A stretch of 64,000 nt of DNA from CAVXTF01 sp963701375 (GCA_963701375.1 CAVOZT010000004.1:1426001-1490000), one strand, 5' to 3'. Positions 27,258 to 36,536 are shown, numbered from the stretch's first letter. Made by a program: numbers and translations. The notes: generated by a model not told the origin, from the letters alone.

Positions 27258-28455
27258 GCGAGCTGCCGGTGATGCGTCTCTACGACACGGCCCGCCGCGA
27301 AGTGGTGCCGTTCGAGCCCGGTCCCGTCGTCACCCTCTACACGTGCGGGATCACACCTTATGACTCGGCACACCTCGGGCACGCCGCGACGTACCTGGCT
27401 TTCGACGTGCTGCAGCGTCGGCTCAGGGACATCGGTCACGACACGCGCTGTGTGCGCAACGTGACCGATGTCGACGACGACATTTTGCGAAAATCCCGCG
27501 AGCTCGGCGTGCACTACCTCGACCTTGCCGTCGAGGAGCTGGCGAGGTTCGACTCGTCGATGTCGGCGCTCGGGTTGCTCCCGGCTTGGAGTGAGCCCCG
27601 TGCGACGTCAGCGATCGCCGAGATCCTTTCTCTCGTCGATGCCGTGTTGCAGGGCGGACACGCCTACAGAGCAGGCGGAGCTGTCTACTTCGACGTGTCG
27701 AGCTTCGGGTCTTTTGGCCAGTTGAGCCACCTCGGGCGTGAGGCGATGCTCGCTCTCAGCGCGGCGAACGCGGTGGCAATCCTGACGACCCGAACAAGGA
27801 CGATCCGCTCGACTTCGTGCTCTGGCAACCTTCCGCGCCCGACGAACCCTCCTGGGAGTCGCGTTGGGGACCGGGAAGGCCGGGTTGGCATGTCGAATGC
27901 TCTGCGTTGGCGTTGCGAGAGCTCGGAAAGACCGTCGACATCCACGGTGGCGGGAGCGATCTCGTCTTCCCTCACCACGAGTGCGAGGCTGCCCAGTCCG
28001 AAGCAGTCACCGGCCAACCACTTGCACGCCACTGGATGCACGCCGGAATGGTCGGCCTCGACGGCGAGAAGATGTCGAAGTCCTTGGGGAACCTGGTGTT
28101 CGTAGAGGATCTTCTCAAACGAGTCGACCCACCTGTTGCCCGCTTGGCGTTGATGTCCCACCACTACCGAGAAGACTGGGCTTGGAACGACGAGCACATC
28201 GACGTCGCAGATGACCGCCTCGAATCTTGGGGGCGGGCGGCCGGGTCGGCTGGCTCCGCGCCGGGGCTCCCCGGTCGCGAGGTGCAGCTCGACTCTCCCT
28301 TGTTGAGCGCCGTGAGAAGCCGGCTCGACGACGACCTCGACGTGCCCGGTGCCCTCGAAGTGATCGACGAAGCAGCTGTCCGTGGACGAGGCGCGGACGG
28401 ATCCGCTGAGGTGGCTGTCGCTGCGGCCCTTCTCGGTGTGCCACTCTCGGAGTAG
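27254..28455 (+). CDS. mshC: Cysteine:glucosaminyl-inositol ligase, mycothiol synthesis (frameshifted)
   Basis: A class I aminoacyl-tRNA synthetase-like ligase. It carries YTCGITPYDSAHLGHAATY, and the T in CGIT together with HLGHAATY are features of MshC, whereas CysS normally has CGPTVYD. PGRPGWHVECSALAL, IHGGGSDLVFPHHECEAAQ and MVGLDGEKMSKSLGNLV also match MshC. It joins cysteine to GlcN-inositol on the way to mycothiol. One frameshift lies near 27770, before GNPDDPNKDDPLDFVLW. The GTG start at 27254 overlaps the npdG stop (GTGA). A cysteinyl-tRNA synthetase is the alternative and is less likely. Confidence 0.8.
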
Positions 28456-28478
28456 GACTCGAGCAAGGACTAGGTGAA

Positions 28479-30500
28479 GTGGCTGGCGAAAACGAAGGCG
28501 GATCCATAAGCGTCGAGGTTGCGGGCGTCGGCCCTATCGAGCTTCCTGCGGGCGCCACGGTCGCCACCGCGTTCGCCGGACAGCGAAAGAGGGAGAAGCA
28601 CGACCGGATCGTCGCCGCTTGCTTGGACGGCGAGCTCGTCGATCTCGACACTCCCGTTCACGAAGGAGCGAGCATCGAGCCGGTCGGGGCGGCGAGCGAT
28701 GCGGGCCGCGACGTCCTGCGTCACTCGACGGCTCACGTGATGGCGCAGGCGGTAACCAAATTGTGGCCGGGCGCGCACTTTGCGATCGGGCCGGTGATCG
28801 AAGGCGGCTTCTACTACGACTTCGAGCTCCCAGGAGGCGCCCATTTCACAGACGACGACCTGGCGCGCATCGAAACTCAGATGCGCGAGATCGTCCGGGA
28901 GAATCAGCCGTTTCACCGCGAGGAGCACGACGAGGCCTCAGGACTGCAGCTGTTCGCCGACCAGCCCTTCAAGGTCGAGATCATCGAGACCGTCGCGGCC
29001 GAAAGTAGCGGCGCCGGAGGACGCGACGTCGAGCCGGACCTGAGCATCGAGGCCGGCGACGGGACCGTGGTGAGCGCGTACCGCAACACCGAGGAATTCG
29101 TAGACCTCTGCAGGGGTCCTCACGTCCCTTCGACCGGCTATCTCGGGCACTTCAAGCTCCAGCGCGTGGCGGGTGCGTACTGGCGCGGTGACGAACACCG
29201 CCAGCAGTTGCAACGCATCTACGGAACCGCATGGGAGTCGGAAAAGGCCCTTTCGGAGCATCTCGCCAGGCTCGAGGAAGCAGAGCGAAGGGACCACAGG
29301 CGGCTGGGTGCCGAGCTAGATCTTTTCTCTTTTCCTCCCGAGATCGGGTCCGGCCTCGCGGTATTCCACCCGAAGGGAGGAATCATCCGGCGCGAGATGG
29401 AGGACTACTCGCGGCGCCGCCACGACGAGGCCGGGTACCTGTTCGTCAATACACCGCACCTAGCCAAGTCGGAATTGTTCGCCACGTCAGGCCACCTCGA
29501 CTGGTACGCCGAAGCGATGTACCCGCCCATGGAGCTCGACGAGGGCCACCAGTACTACGTGAAGCCAATGAACTGCCCGTTCCACTGCTTGATCTATCGA
29601 AGCCGGCAGCGCTCCTACCGGGAGCTGCCGATGCGCTTGTTCGAATTCGGCAGTGTCTATAGGTACGAGAAGTCGGGAGTGGTCCACGGTCTAAGCCGCG
29701 TAAGGGGGATGACCCAGGACGACGCCCATATCTTCTGTGCTCCGGATCAGATGATCCAGGAGCTCGAGTCGACTCTCGGATTCGTCCTCGACCTGCTTCG
29801 TGACTACGGGCTAACCGACTTCTATCTGGAGCTCTCGACAAGACCCGAAGGCAAATCGGTCGGCAAGGACGAAGAGTGGGACAACGCCACCGAGGCTCTT
29901 CGCCGCGCCGCCGAGGCGATGAACCTGGACCTTGTGATGGACGAGGGCGGCGGAGCGTTCTACGGGCCGAAGATCTCAGTTCAGGCACGCGACGCGATAG
30001 GTCGGTACTGGCAGGTGTCCACCATTCAGCTCGATTTCCAGACGCCGCCGAGATTCGGCCTCGAGTTCGTCGGCCGCGACAATGCGCGTCACCAGCCGGT
30101 GATGATCCACCGGGCACTTTTCGGATCGGTGGAGCGGTTCTTTGCGATATTGCTCGAGCACTATGCGGGCGCAATGCCGACGTGGCTGTCTCCCGTCCAG
30201 GTGGCAGTGCTGCCGGTCGCTTCTGCCCATCACCAATACGCCGAGTTCGTCACTGCCCGTTGTCGCGATGCGGGCCTGCGAGTAGAGCTCGTCGCGGCTG
30301 AGGACAAGATCGGAAAACAGATCAGGCAGAAGAAGATCGAGAAGATCCCTTACATCCTGGTCGTGGGTGGCGAGGATGTAGACGCCGGGACGGTAGGTGT
30401 GAACCGCAGGGGATCCTCCGATCCCGAGCGCGGGGTCGATCTGGTCACGTTCATCGAGAACGTCGGGAAAGAAGTGTCGGAGCGCGGTTCACCCGAATGA
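28479..30500 (+). CDS. thrS: Threonyl-tRNA synthetase
   Basis: 673 residues, full length. N-terminal TGS domain (about 8-65, GPIELPAGATVATAFA), editing domain with HSTAHVMAQAV and CRGPHVPSTGYLGHFKL, class II catalytic core with MNCPFHCLIYRSRQRSYREL (zinc cysteine and motif 2 region), RVRGMTQDDAHIFC and LFGSVERFFAILLEHYAG (motif 3), and an anticodon-binding domain to the end. The GTG start at 28479 follows AGGTGA at about 28473. The ATG of the HIT gene overlaps its stop. It opens the block that follows the mycobacterial gene order. Confidence 0.95.
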   Translation: MAGENEGGSISVEVAGVGPIELPAGATVATAFAGQRKREKHDRIVAACLDGELVDLDTPVHEGASIEPVGAASDAGRDVLRHSTAHVMAQAVTKLWPGAHFAIGPVIEGGFYYDFELPGGAHFTDDDLARIETQMREIVRENQPFHREEHDEASGLQLFADQPFKVEIIETVAAESSGAGGRDVEPDLSIEAGDGTVVSAYRNTEEFVDLCRGPHVPSTGYLGHFKLQRVAGAYWRGDEHRQQLQRIYGTAWESEKALSEHLARLEEAERRDHRRLGAELDLFSFPPEIGSGLAVFHPKGGIIRREMEDYSRRRHDEAGYLFVNTPHLAKSELFATSGHLDWYAEAMYPPMELDEGHQYYVKPMNCPFHCLIYRSRQRSYRELPMRLFEFGSVYRYEKSGVVHGLSRVRGMTQDDAHIFCAPDQMIQELESTLGFVLDLLRDYGLTDFYLELSTRPEGKSVGKDEEWDNATEALRRAAEAMNLDLVMDEGGGAFYGPKISVQARDAIGRYWQVSTIQLDFQTPPRFGLEFVGRDNARHQPVMIHRALFGSVERFFAILLEHYAGAMPTWLSPVQVAVLPVASAHHQYAEFVTARCRDAGLRVELVAAEDKIGKQIRQKKIEKIPYILVVGGEDVDAGTVGVNRRGSSDPERGVDLVTFIENVGKEVSERGSPE

Positions 30501-31021
30501 CGCTCGAACATCTGTGGGCGGGATGGCGAAGCGAGTACGTGGCCGCGGCATCTGTCGCGAACCGCCCCGGCGGCGATCGTTCCGATGACGACGGGTGCGT
30601 GTTCTGCAGGATCTTGGAATCTGGCTCGCCAAGTGCTGACAACGGGATCGTGTGGAGGGACAACGTCTCCTGCGCGATTCTGAACGCCTACCCTTACACG
30701 ACCGCGCACCTGCTCGTCATGCCGGTTCGTCACATCGGCGGATTGGACGAGCTCTCGCGTGACGAGAGCACGTCTCTCTGGGAGACGACGCGGACAGCGG
30801 TGTCGGTGCTCACGAACGCGTACGACCCCGACGGGGCGAACATCGGTGCGAACCTGGGCAGGGCAGCGGGTGCGGGCATTCCGTCGCATCTCCACCTTCA
30901 CGTGCTACCCCGGTGGTCGGGCGACACCAATTTCATGACGGCCGTCGCCGGCGTGAGGGTCATGCCGGAATCGCTTTCGGAGACCTGGGCCAAGGTGCAC
31001 GCAGCCTGGGACGCTCGCTAG
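30497..31021 (+). CDS. HIT-family hydrolase/phosphorylase (Ap4A phosphorylase-like)
   Basis: 174 residues beginning MTLEHLWAGWRSEYV, a start shared by actinobacterial HIT proteins next to pgsA. The zinc-type CVFC pair lies at about 34-37, and the histidine triad is HLHLHVLPRW (HxHxHxx) near residues 134-143. Mycobacterial homologues cleave diadenosine tetraphosphate. In this lineage the gene normally sits between thrS and pgsA; here three other genes intervene before pgsA. The stop at 31021 is followed by a 92-base spacer. Confidence 0.9.
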   Translation: MTLEHLWAGWRSEYVAAASVANRPGGDRSDDDGCVFCRILESGSPSADNGIVWRDNVSCAILNAYPYTTAHLLVMPVRHIGGLDELSRDESTSLWETTRTAVSVLTNAYDPDGANIGANLGRAAGAGIPSHLHLHVLPRWSGDTNFMTAVAGVRVMPESLSETWAKVHAAWDAR

Positions 31022-31113
31022 GCGGATTCAACCGGTCTCCAGCAACTGCAGGTGACTGACCGGTTTGTATTACCCAGCGATGAGTTTCTCCCGCAATGGA
31101 GGTCTAACTCGAC

Positions 31114-31884
31114 ATGACGACCACGCTCGACAACGCGAGCAGCAATCTCTCGGGCAAGCCGCCCGTTGTCGACCTCGCCACCTGGCAGGCGGCGCGCGAG
31201 GAGCTGCTTGTCCGCGAGAAGGCGTACACACGTGAGGGCGACACGATCGCGGCGGCCCGGCGAAGGCTTCCGATGGTCGAGTTCAACGGTGCAGTCGAGG
31301 TAACCGGCGTAGACGGGCCAGTCCCGTTCGTCGACCTGTTCCAGGACCGCGACGAGCTCGTGGTCTACAAGCACATGTGGTCCGACGGCGCGCCGCACCA
31401 AGAGCAGTGCGAGGGATGCACCACAACGGCCTGGCACCTGAAAGACGCGGTCTACTTGAACGCGCGGGGCGTCTCGTTCGCCATCCTGACCTCGGGCCCT
31501 TGGCACGAGGTTGCTCCGTACCTCGAGTTCATGGGTTACACGCAGCCCTGGTACTCCGTGCGAGGTGTTGAGGCACCGGTCGGCGAAGGAATGGGGCAAA
31601 TCGTCTGCTTCCTGCGCGAAGGCGACCGCGTGTTCCTCACCTACTCCACGACCGGTCGTGGCAACGAGCGTGTCAATGGGTCACTCGGCCTCCTCGACAT
31701 GACGCCCTATGGCCGCCGCGAGGCGTGGGAGGACAACCCCGAGGGTTGGCCAGAGTCTCGACAGCCCTGCTGGCGCTCGGACGCCGACGGCGTTGTCACC
31801 TGGGGCCCGACCAGCCGGCCCGTGCCGCAGTGGACCCGTCCCGGGGCGACCCCCGTGGAGCCCCTCGGTCGGACTGCGACGTAG
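31114..31884 (+). CDS. DUF899 family thioredoxin-like protein
   Basis: 256 residues. The conserved order of the family is visible: LATWQAAREELLVREKAYTREGD, RRRLPMVEF, then VDLFQDRDELVVYKHMW and a CxxC pair (Cys99, Cys102, in EQCEGCTTTAW), followed by FLREGDRVFLTYST and late LLDMTPYGRREAWED. The fold is thioredoxin-like, but no reaction is established for this family as far as I know. A good GGAGG lies about 11 bases before ATG 31114, and a terminator-like hairpin follows the stop, so it is probably a one-gene transcript. It is not part of the usual thrS-pgsA neighbourhood. Confidence 0.82.
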   Translation: MTTTLDNASSNLSGKPPVVDLATWQAAREELLVREKAYTREGDTIAAARRRLPMVEFNGAVEVTGVDGPVPFVDLFQDRDELVVYKHMWSDGAPHQEQCEGCTTTAWHLKDAVYLNARGVSFAILTSGPWHEVAPYLEFMGYTQPWYSVRGVEAPVGEGMGQIVCFLREGDRVFLTYSTTGRGNERVNGSLGLLDMTPYGRREAWEDNPEGWPESRQPCWRSDADGVVTWGPTSRPVPQWTRPGATPVEPLGRTAT

Positions 31885-31976
31885 GGTCTGACGGCAGGGT
31901 CCACTTGGAACCGAGCGCCCTCAGACGGCGTGCAGGACGCGAACCTTGCGCATAAAAATCCGCACAGGTATACGCG

Positions 31977-32000
31977 CGCGTTCCTTTAAACGCGAATTTT
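31977..32000 (+). terminator. Rho-independent-type terminator after the DUF899 gene
   Basis: A perfect 6-bp stem cgcgtt / aacgcg (31977-31982 and 31989-31994) with loop ccttta is followed by aatttt. It lies 93 bases after the stop codon of the plus-strand gene and before the convergent minus-strand pair, where a terminator is expected. The stem is short, hence moderate confidence. Confidence 0.6.
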
Positions 32001-32098
32001 GTCGCCGAAGTCGGGGTCGCCGAGGTCGGGTCGCTGAGGCGACGTCGCTGAGGCGAAACAGCGAGTCGAACTGTCAGGCGATCAGGCGGTCAGGCGGA
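32001..32098. repeat. Short tandem repeats in the DUF899-smr convergent spacer
   Basis: Three small repeat types follow one another: gtcgccgaagtcggg / gtcgccgaggtcggg (15-base unit, two copies at 32001 and 32016), tcgctgaggcga (two copies at about 32031 and 32045) and caggcgat / caggcggt / caggcgga (8-base unit, three copies from 32075). No coding potential is obvious; the last unit ends at the smr stop codon. Confidence 0.65.
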
Positions 32099-32100
32099 GA

Positions 32101-32355
32101 TCATTTCCAGCGGAAGTGTACGAAGATTCGCCCGAAGTTGCGCGAGTCCTTCTCGACCCGGTGGTAGCGAACCTTCATTTCCGGCTGGTCCAGAAAGCGG
32201 AGAACGCGCTTCTTCAGTTGTCCCGAACCCTTGCCGGGAATGATCTCCACGACGCTGGCCTTGGTGCGCGCGGCTTCATCCATCACGTCGTTTAGAGCTC
32301 GGTCGATGTCGTGACCTTTGTTGTAGACGTCGTGCAGATCGAGCTTCAGCTTCAA
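32101..32355 (-). CDS. Small MutS-related (Smr) domain protein
   Basis: 84 residues, a stand-alone Smr domain. It begins KLKLDLHDVYNKG (DLH motif), has VVEIIPGKGSGQLKKRVLRFL, where PGKGSG takes the place of the usual HGxG, and ends with a KVRYHRVEKDS(R)NFG(R)IFVHF strand. Smr domains bind or cut nucleic acids in MutS2 and in proteins acting on stalled ribosomes. Its ATG overlaps the stop of the EF-G paralog by 4 bases, so the two are co-translated, which suggests a ribosome-related role (inference). Confidence 0.82.
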   Translation of the reverse strand: MKLKLDLHDVYNKGHDIDRALNDVMDEAARTKASVVEIIPGKGSGQLKKRVLRFLDQPEMKVRYHRVEKDSRNFGRIFVHFRWK

Positions 32356-34409
32356 TCGGCCTTCGCCTTAACGAGTCTGTCGACCAGGTTGGCGGGGACC
32401 GCGTCGTAGTGATCGTGCTCCGCGTGGAAGCGCCCTCTTCCGCCCGTCAAAGAGCGGAGGTCAATCGCGTAGCGCTGGATCTCCGCAGTGGGAACCTGGC
32501 CCGTAATGCACTGCTCGCCACCTTCGAGGGTGTCCGTGCCTTGCACGCGACCGCGCCTCGAGTTGAGGTCCCCCAGCACATCGCCTTGCATGCTCGGCGG
32601 GACGGTTATGGCGATCCGGCTGACGGGCTCGAGAAGTACAGGAGCGGCCTTTGCCATCGCCTCTTTGAAAGCGAGCGAACCCGCCATCTTGAAGCTCATT
32701 TCCGAGGAGTCGACGCTGTGGAACTTTCCGTCATAACACGTGACCTCCACGTCTACGACGGGGAACCCGTATACGCCGCCCATCCCCATCGCCTCCACAA
32801 CTCCCTTTTCGACGGCGGGCAGGTATTGGCGGGGGATTGCTCCCCCTACGACCTGGTCTACGAAACGGAAGCCCTCACCTCGCCCGAGTGGCGATATGCG
32901 CACGTTTGCGACTCCGTACTGACCGTGGCCCCCGGTCTGCTTCTTGTACTTGCCCTCTGCCTCTGCTTCTTTCGTGATCGTCTCCCTGTATGGGACCCGT
33001 ACGTCTTCGATGTCGACGTCGACACCAAATTTGCGATGTAGCCGCTCGCAGGCGACTGCAAGGTGCGTCTCTCCCGTACCGGACAAAAGGGTTTGATGGG
33101 TCTCGTCTACGCGTGCCACCCCGAGCGACGGGTCCTCCTCGCGCAGTCGGTTGAGCCCCGTCATCAGCTTGTCCTCGTCACCCTTCGAACGCGGCTTGAT
33201 CGCGATCGACAGCACTGCGGGTTCGGGATCCGGGCCTGGGACAACCACGGGTGTGCCCTTTGGTGCAAGGGTGTCGCCCGTGGCCGTATTGGCGAGCTTC
33301 GGAACGGCGACGATGTCACCGGCCTGAGCCTCCGAAGTTGTCTCTGCCTCTTTGCCCCTTAAGACCTGCAGGACGTGGAGCTTCTCGTCAGTATGGCTCC
33401 GCGGATTCGTGAGGACCGTGTCCGGTCGTATTGTCCCCGAGATCACCCGCAACAACGAGATGTGACCGACATAAGGATCGGAGATCGTCTTGAAGACCCT
33501 GGCGAGGGGCTGCCCGGCGGGGTCGGACGCAACCTCTCGGGTCGAGTCGCCGGCCCGAACGACGGTCGGATTACGTCCGGGCGGCGGACCGAGCTCCGCC
33601 AGGAGCGTCGCAAGCCGGTCGATTCCGACGCCGGTCGTTGCCGAGCCGCAAACAACAGGGAAGACGAGCCCGTCTGCGACGCCGGTCGCAAGAGTGTGCT
33701 CGAGCTCCTCGCTCGACGGCATCTCTCCGTCCAAGTACCGCTCCATCAAGTCATCGTCACCGACGACGATCCCTTCTACGAGCTGCTCGCGCACCTCGTG
33801 CTCCAGGTCGGCGAGATCGTCGGGGATCGGTCCTGTCGTTGGTGTTCCGTTGCCGTAGTGGATGGCGGAGTCGGTGAGCAGGTCCGCGATCCCTTGGAAC
33901 GCCGCTTCCTCGCCTATCGGAAGTTCCAGTGGTGCGATCCCTGCTCCGAACCTCTCTTGGAGATCCGCCAATGTGCGGTCGAACGAGGCGCGGTCTCGGT
34001 CCAGCTTGTTGACGAACACAAGCCGACTGAGCCCGAGCTCGCCTGCGAGACGCCACGCCGCGAGGGTCTGGGCTTCCACCCCTTCGACAGCACTGACGAC
34101 CAGCACGACGAGGTCCACAACAGATAGGGCGGCTCGCACCTCCCCGAAGAAGTCCGCGTAACCGGGAGTGTCGATGAGATTGACCTTGACGTCGCCCACC
34201 GAGAACGGGGCCATTGCGAGCGACACCGAAAGATGTCTCTTTACTTCCTCGGGCTCGAAGTCCGAGACAGTCGTGCCGTCCTCTATCCGGCCCTGCCGGG
34301 GGATGGTGCCTGTCTGGGCCAAGAGGGCCTCGGCCAGTGTCGTCTTGCCGGCTCCGTTGTGTCCCACAAGGGCCACGTTGCGGATCCGCGACGGTGGGTG
34401 GCTAGGCAC
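32352..34409 (-). CDS. Elongation factor G-like GTPase (FusA2-type paralog)
   Basis: About 685 residues. The G domain starts with NVALVGHNGAGKTTLAEALL (P-loop), IDTPGYADFFGEV (G3) and FVNKLDRDRA (G4). Domain II, an EF-G III-like fold, the domain IV stretch KYKKQTGGHGQYGVA and the C-terminal domain with LNSRRGRVQGTD follow. The altered P-loop (GHNGAGKT rather than GHIDAGKT) and overall form place it with the EF-G-like paralogs rather than canonical FusA. GTG at 34409 is chosen because AGGGAGG stands 9 bases before it; longer readings lack such a site. It is followed by the overlapping smr gene. Its cellular role is unclear. Confidence 0.88.
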   Translation of the reverse strand: MPSHPPSRIRNVALVGHNGAGKTTLAEALLAQTGTIPRQGRIEDGTTVSDFEPEEVKRHLSVSLAMAPFSVGDVKVNLIDTPGYADFFGEVRAALSVVDLVVLVVSAVEGVEAQTLAAWRLAGELGLSRLVFVNKLDRDRASFDRTLADLQERFGAGIAPLELPIGEEAAFQGIADLLTDSAIHYGNGTPTTGPIPDDLADLEHEVREQLVEGIVVGDDDLMERYLDGEMPSSEELEHTLATGVADGLVFPVVCGSATTGVGIDRLATLLAELGPPPGRNPTVVRAGDSTREVASDPAGQPLARVFKTISDPYVGHISLLRVISGTIRPDTVLTNPRSHTDEKLHVLQVLRGKEAETTSEAQAGDIVAVPKLANTATGDTLAPKGTPVVVPGPDPEPAVLSIAIKPRSKGDEDKLMTGLNRLREEDPSLGVARVDETHQTLLSGTGETHLAVACERLHRKFGVDVDIEDVRVPYRETITKEAEAEGKYKKQTGGHGQYGVANVRISPLGRGEGFRFVDQVVGGAIPRQYLPAVEKGVVEAMGMGGVYGFPVVDVEVTCYDGKFHSVDSSEMSFKMAGSLAFKEAMAKAAPVLLEPVSRIAITVPPSMQGDVLGDLNSRRGRVQGTDTLEGGEQCITGQVPTAEIQRYAIDLRSLTGGRGRFHAEHDHYDAVPANLVDRLVKAKAD

Positions 34410-34597
34410 GGTCTTGCACCTCCCTGAGTCGGTTGGCAGCTCCCCGGGCTGCCCGGCGCCGGAGCCTATCGGCACGAGCCACAAACGTCAGGGGCCGCCT
34501 TCCGACCTGGTGGATCACCTGGGAAGCAGGAGTGTCGATGGCCGGTTCCTCGTAGCCCCGATGGTACGCTCGGCTGTAAGAGGCCAAAGGAGAATTG

Positions 34598-35392
34598 ATG
34601 TTCGATGGCCGGTGGCGGCATGCCGTAGACCGCGGCACGCAGCCCGTCGGCAAGGTCTTGGTTCGGGCGCACATCACCGCCGATGTGATCACCGTGTTCG
34701 GGTTGATCATGTCCGTGGTGACAGCCGTGGTGGTCGGAAGCGGCCATCTTCTGATCGGTGTTGGGCTCCTGTTCGCTACGGGCCTTCCCGACCTGTTCGA
34801 CGGGCCTGTGGCCAAAGCGTCGGGCACTGCCTCGGTCCGGGGCGCATTCCTCGACTCTGTCGCCGACCGTGTCTCGGACGCCTTCATGTTCGGAGGCGTT
34901 GCCTGGTATCTGGCCGCTCAGCACCGCGGCGAGGCCGTCCTCCTTCCGTTCGCGATCTTGGCGATCACCTCGCTCATCTCGTACCAGAGAGCCAAGGCCG
35001 AGCTTCTCGGATTGAAAGCCACTGGCGGACTCATGGAACGAGCAGAGCGTTTCATCCTCCTCGGACTTTGCTTCATCGCCGGATCGGTCTCATCCGCTGC
35101 CTTCGTTCCGTCTCTATGGGTCTTCCTGGCCCTCGTGCTCGCCACGGCGCTGGGCAGGTTCGCAAAGGTCGTCCAGGTCGCTGAGGGGCCCGTTCAACCC
35201 GCGCCGAGGTTGCGCACGCCACGAACCCGCGGCGTTCAAACCGAACCTTTCGACCCCGAGTCCGTTCACTCGGGCCACTTGGCAGACGTCTCGCGACGTG
35301 CGGTGGCCCGTTGGCGCGAGGGTCGCACCGATTCTCGCTGGCGAGCGTGGCGAGTTGCCCGCGCGAGCGCGAGACCGCCGTCCCCCGTGTGA
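34598..35392 (+). CDS. pgsA: CDP-alcohol phosphatidyltransferase, phosphatidylinositol(-phosphate) synthase type
   Basis: 264 residues with several membrane helices. In the CDP-alcohol signature, DLFDGPVAKASGTASVRG followed by AFLDSVADRVSD, the aspartates and glycines are in place, but the usual arginine after the alanine (DGxxAR) is lysine here. Position directly before a PatA-like acyltransferase and PimA indicates phosphatidylinositol-phosphate synthase. The start is ATG 34598 with AAAGGAGA eight bases ahead. The C-terminal 65 residues or so are Arg/Pro-rich and extend past the usual family end. The 160-base spacer to the next gene shows nothing recognisable. Confidence 0.87.
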   Translation: MFDGRWRHAVDRGTQPVGKVLVRAHITADVITVFGLIMSVVTAVVVGSGHLLIGVGLLFATGLPDLFDGPVAKASGTASVRGAFLDSVADRVSDAFMFGGVAWYLAAQHRGEAVLLPFAILAITSLISYQRAKAELLGLKATGGLMERAERFILLGLCFIAGSVSSAAFVPSLWVFLALVLATALGRFAKVVQVAEGPVQPAPRLRTPRTRGVQTEPFDPESVHSGHLADVSRRAVARWREGRTDSRWRAWRVARASARPPSPV

Positions 35393-35552
35393 GCTGGACC
35401 CGCCGCTCGGGCGAAGCACCCGCCAAGTGGTGGACGCGACGTGACGGCACGCAGCCGACCCGGGTGCGACCGGCGGATCGCACGGGCACCAGGAGGCCGC
35501 GAACGCGCCCAGGTGGGCGTCCACGTCCTGAGCGCTGAGTCGGAAGCTCGAA

Positions 35553-36521
35553 TTGGCGGGGCGCGCGACGTACCTTGCTTATAGGCGGCTCGGTGAAGCC
35601 ATGCAGGCGTTGCCCGAGCCCATGGCCGCAGTCGCGTGCCGTCTCGTGACCCTGGTTCTGACAGCAGCACGAGCCGATTCACGCGCGATGTACGGACGCC
35701 ACCTTCGCCGCGTGCTCGGCAGCGAGCTTTCAGATGCCGAAGTGCGCAGATGGACGAGGCGAGCCTTCCTGGCCTACTCGCGCTACTGGATGGAAGGAGC
35801 CCGGCTGCCTGCGGTCCCCGCGTCGCAGGTGCTTGCGCGCATGGTCTGGCCGCAAGGCATGGAGCATCTGGTCGAGGGTATGGCTGCCGGCCAGGGAGTG
35901 ATCATGGCCCTTCCGCACGTGGGCAGTTGGGAGTGGGGAGGCGCATGGCTCGCGCTACAGGGTTACCCGATGACGAGCGTGGCCGAGCCGATCGAACCTC
36001 CAGAGCTCTACGAATGGTTCGTCCGTCAGCGCGAGCAAATGGGTCTCAACATCGTGAAGCTCGGTGCAGGTAGTGGTCCTGCGCTTTTGAAGGCGCTTCG
36101 CGAGGGACGTCTCGTCGGGTTGCTCTGCGACAGGGACATCGTCGGCAACGGAGTCGCGGTCGAGTTCTTCGGCGAAAAGACGACGTTCCCATCGGGACCC
36201 GCAACGCTCGCTCTAAGGACTGGTGCTGCGTTACTCCCAACCGTGGTCTACAGCGGACCGGGGCGCGACCACAGCGCGGTCATTCGTCCACCCCTCGACA
36301 CGCAACGTACGGCGTCGCTCAGGAAAGACGTTTTACGCGTCACCCAAGCGATCGCCTACGAGTTCGAGGCTTTCGTGCGCAGGGCCCCCGACCAATGGCA
36401 CCTCTTTCAGCCGAATTGGCCGAGCGACGAGGAACCACTCCATACCCGCGAGGGCGATCCACGAGTGTCGAACTTCACCGGTCCGCCGGGGCGCCCCGGT
36501 CGCCGCGCAGGTGCGGCCTGA
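35553..36521 (+). CDS. patA: Phosphatidylinositol mannoside acyltransferase (LpxL/HtrB family)
   Basis: 322 residues of the lysophospholipid acyltransferase family. The catalytic motif is HVGSWEWGGAW (H-x4-E), followed by GLNIVKLGAGSGPALLKALREG, LLCDRDIVGNGVAVEFFGE and TFPSGPATLALRTGA. In mycobacteria the homologue in the same position acylates a mannose of phosphatidylinositol mannoside. The start used is TTG 35553; an in-frame ATG at 35601 is an alternative. The end is Pro/Gly/Arg-rich. PimA follows after 15 bases. Confidence 0.88.
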   Translation: MAGRATYLAYRRLGEAMQALPEPMAAVACRLVTLVLTAARADSRAMYGRHLRRVLGSELSDAEVRRWTRRAFLAYSRYWMEGARLPAVPASQVLARMVWPQGMEHLVEGMAAGQGVIMALPHVGSWEWGGAWLALQGYPMTSVAEPIEPPELYEWFVRQREQMGLNIVKLGAGSGPALLKALREGRLVGLLCDRDIVGNGVAVEFFGEKTTFPSGPATLALRTGAALLPTVVYSGPGRDHSAVIRPPLDTQRTASLRKDVLRVTQAIAYEFEAFVRRAPDQWHLFQPNWPSDEEPLHTREGDPRVSNFTGPPGRPGRRAGAA

Positions 36522-36536
36522 CGGTCGGTCGTCAAC

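Noticed and set aside
27254..28455. Cysteinyl-tRNA synthetase
   Set aside because: Motif details (CGITPYD, HLGHAATY) fit the mycothiol ligase better.
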